Assembly (NCBI GenBank): GCA_029945495.1
Contig: JAQSCR010000028.1
Coordinates: 1-5,629, forward strand
Origin: Pseudolabrys sp.
GTDB lineage: Bacteria > Pseudomonadota > Alphaproteobacteria > Rhizobiales > Xanthobacteraceae
DNA: 5,629 nt
Reading direction: 5' to 3'
The translations under genes and the position numbers were made by a program. The notes under the pieces were generated by a model, which saw only the letters and a list, made by a program, of their open reading frames with translations, was not told the DNA's origin and ran no database searches. This document shows, one piece after another, positions 1-4,181 of the stretch; the stretch's first letter is position 1; every line of letters starts with the position of its first letter.

Positions 1-14
1 GATTGCAGGCGCCG

Positions 15-557
15 TTATTTCGGCGGCGCGGCCGGGTTCGGGGTGCCCGTCGGCGAAATACCGCGCGGGCGTTCCGGCGTTGCTGCTCCGGTGGTCGCCG
101 GTTTGGCGGCCGGCTCGTAGAAAGCGTAGGTCGGCGCGTTCTTCAGCTCGTCCTTGGTGAAGCTGACCGTGATCTTGTCGATCGCGGCGGTATCGGGCTT
201 GCGCGCCACGTTCAATTTATCGAACGGGACGGCAACGTTCTTTGCGCCGACGCCCAGGAAGCCGCCGACGCCGATAACGGCGGCGTTGATTTTGCCGTCG
301 CTGGCGACAATCAGGTCGTTGATTTCACCGATCGAGGCGTTGTCGGTGCCGTAGACGGTGGCGCCGATCAGCTTCGAACCGCGCCAGTCGGTGGTCTGCT
401 GGCTCGATACGAAGCCCGCGCCGACGGCCGACGGCGACATGCTGGAACTATTGCTTGCAGCCGGCGCAGTCGCAGCCGGTGGTGTTGCAGTCTGTGCGAA
501 CGCAGGCGCGGCGAGAACAACTGCCAGCGCAGCGGCGGTCAATGTGCGGTTGATCAT
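15..557 (-). CDS. Exported PRC-barrel domain protein
   Basis: 180-residue protein. Residues 1-21 form a signal peptide: basic MINR, a hydrophobic Ala/Val/Leu core, and an Ala-Phe-Ala cleavage site before Gln22. A low-complexity Ala/Pro/Ser linker follows (22-45). Residues 50-135 resemble a PRC-barrel: WRGSKLIGATVYG, then SIGEINDLIV, a DGKINAAVIGVGGFLGVG turn, and VAVPFDKL. The tail (150-180) is rich in Pro, Ala and Thr. PRC-barrels are small beta-barrel folds found in the photosynthetic reaction centre H subunit, in RimM and in many exported stress-linked proteins of Rhizobiales; the exact role of this one is unknown. The start at 557 is chosen because AGGAGGA sits 6 bases upstream and the signal peptide begins there. 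An earlier in-frame start at 638 would lie inside the upstream terminator hairpin. Expected location is periplasm or envelope. The EcfG-like promoter upstream suggests general-stress induction. Confidence 0.9.
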   Translation of the reverse strand: MINRTLTAAALAVVLAAPAFAQTATPPAATAPAASNSSSMSPSAVGAGFVSSQQTTDWRGSKLIGATVYGTDNASIGEINDLIVASDGKINAAVIGVGGFLGVGAKNVAVPFDKLNVARKPDTAAIDKITVSFTKDELKNAPTYAFYEPAAKPATTGAATPERPRGISPTGTPNPAAPPK

Positions 558-563
558 GGAGAA

Positions 564-570
564 TCCTCCT
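564..570 (-). promoter_or_regulatory. Shine-Dalgarno site of the PRC-barrel gene
   Basis: Read on the minus strand this is AGGAGGA, ending 6 bases before the ATG at 557. It is the strongest ribosome binding site in the window and decides the start codon in favour of 557 over the in-frame ATG at 638. A GAATC sequence (GANTC, the CcrM methylation motif) overlaps it at 561-565. Confidence 0.85.
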
Positions 571-594
571 AATGTCTGTTTGAAATAGATCGAG

Positions 595-615
595 GCGGCG
601 CGCTCTACGCGCCGC
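595..615 (-). promoter_or_regulatory. GC-rich stem-loop in the 5' leader of the PRC-barrel mRNA
   Basis: Perfect 8-bp inverted repeat GCGGCGCG/CGCGCCGC with a 5-base loop. If transcription starts about 7-10 bases after the CGTT box (near 619-616), the hairpin forms at the extreme 5' end of the message, about 25 bases before the Shine-Dalgarno site. It could protect the mRNA end from decay. It lacks a following U-run, so it is not a terminator by itself. The role is inferred; the repeat is seen directly. Confidence 0.45.
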
Positions 616-616
616 A

Positions 617-650
617 TAAACAAAGAACGCGGGAACAAGGTCCCGCGTTC
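617..650 (-). terminator. Rho-independent terminator of the coiled-coil gene
   Basis: Perfect 10-bp inverted repeat GAACGCGGGA/TCCCGCGTTC (625-634 and 641-650) with a 6-base loop. On the minus strand it is followed directly by TTTGTTTA (624-617). This is the classic stem plus U-tract arrangement, about 68 bases after the TAA of the coiled-coil gene. It is one-directional, since the other flank (651-660) has no T-run on the plus strand. The same bases contain an EcfG-like promoter. Confidence 0.75.
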
Positions 651-651
651 C
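626..651 (-). promoter_or_regulatory. Putative EcfG (general stress sigma factor) promoter
   Basis: On the minus strand GGAAC occupies 651-647 and CGTT occupies 629-626, separated by exactly 17 bases. Known EcfG promoters of alphaproteobacteria follow GGAAC-N16/17-CGTT. The site is 69 bases upstream of the PRC-barrel start codon, a sensible leader length. The caveat is that both boxes lie in the arms of the terminator palindrome, so the match could partly be a by-product of a GAACGCG-type stem. No competing sigma-70 promoter is obvious between 558 and 650. Confidence 0.6.
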
Positions 652-717
652 GAAATGACAGTGATTTAATTGCGACGTGAGCGCGCAGGTATAACGCGCC
701 GCGATGGAACTTTCGGG

Positions 718-2196
718 TTACTTGACCCTTGCTTCCGCTTCTTCGACGTCTGCCTCGGCCACCGTTGCCGCAACCGGCGCCTCCTCGATGAGCGGCGTGC
801 CGCGGCGCAACGTCAAGCGCAATGCGCCGACTTCGCTTTGCAGGCGCGAATTGTCCTTGCGCGCGGCTTCCAGCGCGCCTTCGACCACGGCGCGTTCCAT
901 GCGCTCGCGCTGCAGCGCTGCGTTGAGGTCTTCGACGCGCTTTTCGATATTGGTGCGGCTGACCTGGACGTCGGCCTCGAGATGGCCGTTGCGCTCGGTC
1001 AGCGCGGCGATCTTTTCGTCGGCGCGGGCGAGCGCGGTTTCGCGCGCCTTGAGCGTCTTGGTCATGGCGTTGTTGCGCTCGGTCAGCGCGGCGCGCGCCT
1101 GCTCGAGATCCTTGATCTGGCGTTCGCGCTGCTCGTGCGAGGCTTCGATCTGCGCCAGGCGCTTTTCGGCATTGTTGCGCGAAATGGTGGCTTCCACCGA
1201 TTTACGGTCGAAGGCGCGCACTTCCTCGGTGCGGGCAAGCAGGTTCTGGCGCGCTTCGGCGAGCAGGCGCTCGGCGGTGGCGGCGCGCGACACCAGCGCG
1301 TCGAGGCGCATGTTCAGGCTGTTGCGTTCGGCCTGGTGCTGTTCCTTCGACTCGTCGAGCGCGGCGGAGAGGCGACCGCGTTCGGCATAGGCTTCGGCGA
1401 AGCTCGACTCGACCTTGCCGAGCTGGGCGCGGGTGGCGGTCAACGTGTTCTCGGATTCGGTCAGGCGGCGGGTGAGGCGGGCGGTCTCGTTGAGCGCCTG
1501 GTCGATGCCAACCTGCAGCGAACGCTTTTCGTCTTCCAGCAGCGCCAGCTTTTCGCGCGCGGCGGCGAGTTCGCCTTCCAGTTCGACGATGCGCTTTTCG
1601 GCGGCATCTAACTGGTCCTGCGCGGTGCGGCGGGATTCGCCCAGCGACCGGCGCTGCGACGTCTCCTGCGCCAGTTGACGCTCAAGTTCGGAAATCTGCA
1701 CGGTGCGGGCGGAGATGCCGTCGAGGAGTTCGATGCGCGTGCTTTCGAGGCCGCGGTTCGACTCTCGCGTTAGCTCGAGATCTTCGCGCAGCTTTTCGAC
1801 TTCGCTTTCCAGCGCGGTCGCCTTGCGTTCGATCTGATAAAATTCGGTGCGCAGCGTGTCGTAGGAGGCGCGCGATTCCGACAGCATGCCGGACAGGCTC
1901 AGCGTCTGCGATTTTTCCAGCTCTAACGCCCGCAACGTCGAATTGAACGGCGCGACGATCTTGTCGAAGGCCTCTTTCAGTTCGTCGAGTTCGCCGATCT
2001 TGCGGCCGGTATCGCTCAAGAGGTTGCGCAGGGCTTCGTTTTCCTCGCCCATGCGCGAGCCGACGTCGGAGAAATTCTCGACATTGATGTGGCGGCCGGT
2101 GGGGGCGCTCTCGTTGGCGGTGGCCGGGCGGGGCGCGAATCTATCGGCGTCGGGCTCGATGCCCCGGCGGCCAAAAATATCCGACAACTTAGCCAT
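718..2196 (-). CDS. Long coiled-coil protein, possibly crescentin/Ccrp-like
   Basis: 492 residues. A short non-helical head (about 1-48, starting MAKLSDIFGRRG) leads into a conserved-looking segment, EENEALRNLLSDTGRK to DKIVAPF (51-84). From Pro83 to Pro468 there are about 384 residues without a single proline, and without Cys or Trp. This stretch is rich in Glu, Arg, Ala, Leu and Gln with heptad-like hydrophobic spacing: a near-continuous coiled coil. The tail (469-492) is acidic (EEAPVAATVAEADVEEAEAR). There is no ATPase Walker motif, so it is not an SMC protein, although automatic annotation may call it one. Layout and size resemble crescentin and other coiled-coil-rich cytoskeletal proteins of alphaproteobacteria, which would make it a cytoplasmic filament or scaffold; that assignment is inference. 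ATG 2196 is preferred over GTG 2202 because GGAG at 2205-2208 is 8 bases from the former and only 2 from the latter. The gene ends at a strong terminator, so it appears monocistronic. Confidence 0.85.
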   Translation of the reverse strand: MAKLSDIFGRRGIEPDADRFAPRPATANESAPTGRHINVENFSDVGSRMGEENEALRNLLSDTGRKIGELDELKEAFDKIVAPFNSTLRALELEKSQTLSLSGMLSESRASYDTLRTEFYQIERKATALESEVEKLREDLELTRESNRGLESTRIELLDGISARTVQISELERQLAQETSQRRSLGESRRTAQDQLDAAEKRIVELEGELAAAREKLALLEDEKRSLQVGIDQALNETARLTRRLTESENTLTATRAQLGKVESSFAEAYAERGRLSAALDESKEQHQAERNSLNMRLDALVSRAATAERLLAEARQNLLARTEEVRAFDRKSVEATISRNNAEKRLAQIEASHEQRERQIKDLEQARAALTERNNAMTKTLKARETALARADEKIAALTERNGHLEADVQVSRTNIEKRVEDLNAALQRERMERAVVEGALEAARKDNSRLQSEVGALRLTLRRGTPLIEEAPVAATVAEADVEEAEARVK

Positions 2197-2204
2197 GACC
2201 ACTA

Positions 2205-2208
2205 CTCC
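2205..2208 (-). promoter_or_regulatory. Shine-Dalgarno site of the coiled-coil gene
   Basis: GGAG on the minus strand with 8 bases to the ATG at 2196. The in-frame GTG at 2202 is only 2 bases away, too close for initiation. The site therefore fixes the start as MAKLSDIF. Confidence 0.6.
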
Positions 2209-2236
2209 AACTTAAACGCCTGACAGTACGCCCGGA

Positions 2237-2256
2237 AATGCCACGTATCCGGCATT
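2237..2256. promoter_or_regulatory. Operator-like inverted repeat
   Basis: Perfect 6-bp arms AATGCC and GGCATT separated by 8 bases, a 20-bp span typical of a dimeric regulator site. It begins about 6 bases downstream of the TATAAT box, covering the predicted transcription start (near 2255) of the coiled-coil gene, a usual place for a repressor. It could instead form a weak hairpin at the 5' end of the leader. No regulator gene is present in the window. Confidence 0.35.
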
Positions 2257-2261
2257 AAGGT

Positions 2262-2294
2262 ATTATATACTTTTGACGATGGGAACACTGCCAA
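2262..2294 (-). promoter_or_regulatory. Sigma-70-type promoter candidate for the coiled-coil gene
   Basis: A perfect TATAAT lies on the minus strand at 2267-2262 inside an AT-rich stretch that stands out from the GC-rich surroundings. The best -35 is TTGGCA at 2294-2289, but its spacing is 21 bases to TATAAT (19 to the overlapping TATATA), longer than the ideal 17. The leader would be about 59 bases. The -10 is convincing and the -35 is not. Confidence 0.4.
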
Positions 2295-2304
2295 TCGTCG
2301 CCGT

Positions 2305-2320
2305 GCCGCCAAAGCGGCGG
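2305..2320. other. Short GC-rich inverted repeat in the divergent region
   Basis: GCCGC/GCGGC arms with a CAAA loop (or CCGCC/GGCGG shifted by one base), 80-90 bases upstream of the plus-strand membrane protein gene. There is no U-run on either strand. Function unknown; recorded because the rest of the 2197-2396 gap contains little else. Confidence 0.25.
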
Positions 2321-2382
2321 TGAACTCGATCATGGTTAACGCCGAAATGCTGCGTAAATCCTGGGCAAACGCAACTTTGTCA

Positions 2383-2388
2383 TATAGA
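2383..2388 (+). promoter_or_regulatory. -10-like box immediately before the membrane-protein ATG
   Basis: TATAGA lies 8 bases before the ATG at 2397. If it works as a -10 element, transcription would start at or within a few bases of the start codon, giving a leaderless message. This fits the lack of any Shine-Dalgarno sequence there. No good -35 is seen around 2360, so the call is weak. Confidence 0.25.
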
Positions 2389-2396
2389 CGTCGCAC

Positions 2397-2993
2397 ATGA
2401 GCGCCGTTTCCGCGAGCCAGCATGCCGACGATCAGGTCTATACCTACCGCCCGTCGCTTCTCGGCGCGCCCTGGTCGTTTCGCCTCACGCCCACGGGTTT
2501 GGCCTGGGAAGCTGGCCGCAAATCGGGCCTGGTTCCCTACCGCGACGTCCGTCGGCTGCGCCTGTCGTTCCGGCCGATCAGCATGCAGACGCAGCGTTAC
2601 CAGACCGAAATCTGGGCCGAGCGCGCGCCCAAACTCGCGATCATCTCCAGTTCGTGGAAAAGCATGGTCGAGCAGGAGCGGCTGGATAAGCCCTATTCAG
2701 CCTTTGTCACCGCGTTGCACCAGCGTCTGGCCGCGTGCGACGCGCCGGCGTCTTACGAGCAAGGCAGCAATCCGATCCTCTATTGGCCGGGACTGGCGGT
2801 GTTTTCAGCCATGTCGTTGGGACTGGCGTTTCTGATCATGCGCGCGCTGCAAAGCGATGCGATGGCCGGCGCCGCCTTCATCGCCGCGTTTCTTGCGTTG
2901 TTTCTCTGGCACGGCGGCAATTACTTTCGCCGCAACCGGCCGGGCGTCTATGCGCCCGACGCGCTGCCTGAACTACTGGTGCCGAAGGGCTGA
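2397..2993 (+). CDS. Membrane protein with N-terminal soluble (PH-like?) domain and two C-terminal TM helices
   Basis: 198 residues, not recognised as a characterised family. Residues 14-115 look like a compact beta-rich domain followed by a helix: SFRLTPTGLAWEAG, then GLVPYRDVRRLRLSFRP, TEIWAERAPKLAIISSSWK, and helix FVTALHQRLAAC. The pattern of a basic 'switch to local parameters' strand plus Arg-rich strand recalls bacterial PH-like domains of membrane proteins, but this is only an impression. Two hydrophobic helices follow at about 127-149 (ILYWPGLAVFSAMSLGLAFL) and 155-172 (AMAGAAFIAAFLALFLW). A short Arg-rich tail follows (YFRRNRPGVYAPDALPELL). With no signal peptide, the N-terminal domain and tail are predicted cytoplasmic. 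No other in-frame ATG exists near the N terminus. No Shine-Dalgarno is visible, which is odd. The stop codon is three bases from that of the convergent stress-protein gene. Confidence 0.8.
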   Translation: MSAVSASQHADDQVYTYRPSLLGAPWSFRLTPTGLAWEAGRKSGLVPYRDVRRLRLSFRPISMQTQRYQTEIWAERAPKLAIISSSWKSMVEQERLDKPYSAFVTALHQRLAACDAPASYEQGSNPILYWPGLAVFSAMSLGLAFLIMRALQSDAMAGAAFIAAFLALFLWHGGNYFRRNRPGVYAPDALPELLVPKG

Positions 2994-2996
2994 CCT

Positions 2997-3431
2997 TCAA
3001 TATTTCGCGTTGCGCACCACCAGCACCGAACACTTCGCATAACGCACGACATGCCCGGCATTGGAGCCGAGGAAATACGTGCGCATGGCGGGGCGGTGCG
3101 AGCTCATCACGATCAGGTCGGCGTCGATCGCCTTCGCCTCTTCCAGCACCTCGTGATAGATGCCGCCCTGACGCACCGTGAACGAGACCTGCATCGGGTC
3201 GAGCCCGCATTCGCTGGCGATGATGCCGAGCGCGTCTTCCGATGACTTCTTCTGCTGCGCCTCGAAATCCGGCGGCACATATTCCGCCAGCATCACCGGC
3301 GTCAGCGGCTGCACATTGACCAGACGGACCGTGCCGCGCGAGGCGCTCGCCATCTCGAGGGCGGTTTCGATCGCCGGCTTGGCCAGATCGGTATCGGCCA
3401 GATCGACCGGCACCAGGATTTTCTTGTACAT
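2997..3431 (-). CDS. Universal stress protein, UspF/UspG type
   Basis: 144 residues, the usual single-domain Usp length. It starts with the canonical beta strand MYKKILVPVDLAD (1-13), with Asp10 at the nucleotide-site position. The C-terminal signature is SSHRPAMRTYFLGSNAGHVV then CSVLVVRNAKY (111-144). This follows the UspF/UspG style (ASHRP...YLLGSNA...VVRHA..SVLVVR), not the GxxG-x9-GS form of many Usps; only the terminal Gly122-Ser123 of that motif is kept. UspF-like proteins are small cytoplasmic dimers that bind ATP and are linked to stress survival and adhesion; the role here is inferred from family. The ATG at 3431 gives exactly the family N terminus, with GGGGGA 6-11 bases upstream. 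The gene faces the membrane-protein gene tail to tail, with no room for a separate terminator. The sixA-like gene is 101 bases upstream on the same strand. Confidence 0.93.
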   Translation of the reverse strand: MYKKILVPVDLADTDLAKPAIETALEMASASRGTVRLVNVQPLTPVMLAEYVPPDFEAQQKKSSEDALGIIASECGLDPMQVSFTVRQGGIYHEVLEEAKAIDADLIVMSSHRPAMRTYFLGSNAGHVVRYAKCSVLVVRNAKY

Positions 3432-3432
3432 G

Positions 3433-3457
3433 CCAAATCCCCCGTTCCAAATCCCCC
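3433..3457 (-). repeat. Tandem 11-bp direct repeat at the Usp ribosome binding site
   Basis: On the minus strand GGGGGATTTGG occurs twice (3457-3447 and 3443-3433) with AAC between, a 14-base period. The copy next to the start codon supplies the purine-rich ribosome binding site. The second copy offers an extra ribosome docking site that is too far from the ATG to initiate directly. It probably arose by slippage duplication. Confidence 0.6.
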
Positions 3458-3515
3458 TACCGGCGGACCGGGGCGATCATGGCACGTTTTCGGGGGCGTT
3501 GCGTAAGCCCTGCTG

Positions 3516-3533
3516 GCGCAATCCGGCTTGCGC
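3516..3533 (-). other. Small stem-loop at the end of the sixA-like gene
   Basis: Perfect 6-bp inverted repeat GCGCAA/TTGCGC with a 6-base loop, beginning on the last base of the histidine phosphatase stop codon. On the minus strand no T-run follows, so it is at best a weak or rho-assisted terminator or an mRNA 3'-end stabiliser. It leaves open read-through into the stress-protein gene 101 bases on. Confidence 0.35.
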
Positions 3534-4060
3534 TATCTTGACGCGGCCTCAAGCGACCGGGGCGTCACGAAGCGCTCGAGGCGGCCGGCCTGCGGGTGCA
3601 GCTTGCGCCAGTCGTCGAAGGGAAAGTCGATGACGACGAGCCCCGCGGTCGGCAGCTTCTCGCGCAGGCTTTCGCGCGCGTCGATATTGCCGGAGGCGAT
3701 CAGCAGCAGGGCAGTCTCGTGCAGGCTGGGATTGTGGCCGACGATCAGCAGCGCCCCCGCGTCCGCCGGCGTACCGAGAATGGCGGCGACAATGTCGTCC
3801 GCAGTCGCGTCATAGATGTGCTCCAGCGTCGTTACCGCCGGCGCCGGCCGCATGGCGTCCGCCATGCAGACCCAAGTTTCCTGGCTGCGGGCGGCCGGCG
3901 ACACGATGACGCGGTCCGGTTTAAGCGCGTGGCTGGCCATATAGCCGCCGATCCGGGCGGCTTCGGCGCGGCCGCGCTCGACCAAAGCGCGGGCGCGGTC
4001 ATCCCGGCCCGGTTCGAAGGCTTCGGTCTTGGCGTGCCTGAGCAGCAAAAGTCGGCGCAT
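3533..4060 (-). CDS. SixA-like histidine phosphatase (phosphohistidine phosphatase)
   Basis: 175 residues. It opens with the histidine phosphatase superfamily signature LLLLRHAKTE, with Arg8 and the phospho-accepting His9. The second conserved arginine is Arg58 in VIVSPAARSQET (51-62), and the second catalytic histidine is His109 in LLIVGHNPSLHE (105-115). Length and the RHAK form of the motif match the short SixA branch, not phosphoglycerate mutases. SixA enzymes remove phosphate from histidine on phosphotransfer proteins (ArcB in E. coli was the first proposed target, NPr of the nitrogen PTS a later one); the target here cannot be told. Expected cytoplasmic. ATG 4060 is chosen because the motif follows at residue 8. 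The open frame continues upstream to 4396, but only as antisense of the divergent oxidoreductase gene. No clear Shine-Dalgarno precedes the ATG. Confidence 0.9.
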   Translation of the reverse strand: MRRLLLLRHAKTEAFEPGRDDRARALVERGRAEAARIGGYMASHALKPDRVIVSPAARSQETWVCMADAMRPAPAVTTLEHIYDATADDIVAAILGTPADAGALLIVGHNPSLHETALLLIASGNIDARESLREKLPTAGLVVIDFPFDDWRKLHPQAGRLERFVTPRSLEAASR

Positions 4061-4181
4061 GGTGCAATTCGCGTAGTGGAAGGGCCAAAGGTTAGGCAAA
4101 GTGCTAATGAGGTCGTCGATTTCGAATCTGCGGCACACTACTATGCCGCCTGCCGGGTTTCGGCGCGAGTGACGGATTGTA
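4061..4181. other. Divergent intergenic region, sixA-like / FAD oxidoreductase
   Basis: These 121 bases separate two divergently read genes and must hold any promoters for both. They are more AT-rich than the flanks. The only box worth naming is TACTAT at 4138-4143 on the plus strand, a poor -10 match without a matching -35. No EcfG-type GGAAC/CGTT pair, no inverted repeat of note, and no good Shine-Dalgarno for either gene was found. Confidence 0.5.

Noticed and set aside
558..638. In-frame N-terminal extension of the PRC-barrel protein to an ATG at 638
   Set aside because: It would start inside the terminator hairpin and bury the signal peptide 27 residues in. The AGGAGGA site clearly belongs to the ATG at 557.
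670..1611. 313-codon plus-strand open frame opposite the coiled-coil gene
   Set aside because: Shadow of a GC-rich gene. It is Arg/Gly/Phe-rich low-complexity translation without recognisable domains, while the opposite strand gives a clean coiled coil with start, Shine-Dalgarno and terminator.
2282..2307. GGAAC on the plus strand in the divergent region as an EcfG promoter
   Set aside because: No CGTT at 16 or 17 bases downstream.
2202..2423. 73-codon minus-strand open frame across the divergent region
   Set aside because: It overlaps the promoter region and the start of the membrane-protein gene, ends at the start of the coiled-coil gene, and has no recognisable motif.
3444..3448. GGAAC on the minus strand near the usp gene as an EcfG -35 box
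   Set aside because: It lies only about a dozen bases from the start codon and no CGTT follows at 16-17 bases. It is simply the joint of the direct repeat.
2878..3450. 190-codon minus-strand open frame overlapping the stress-protein gene
   Set aside because: It is a different frame of the same DNA. The universal stress protein frame carries all family motifs.
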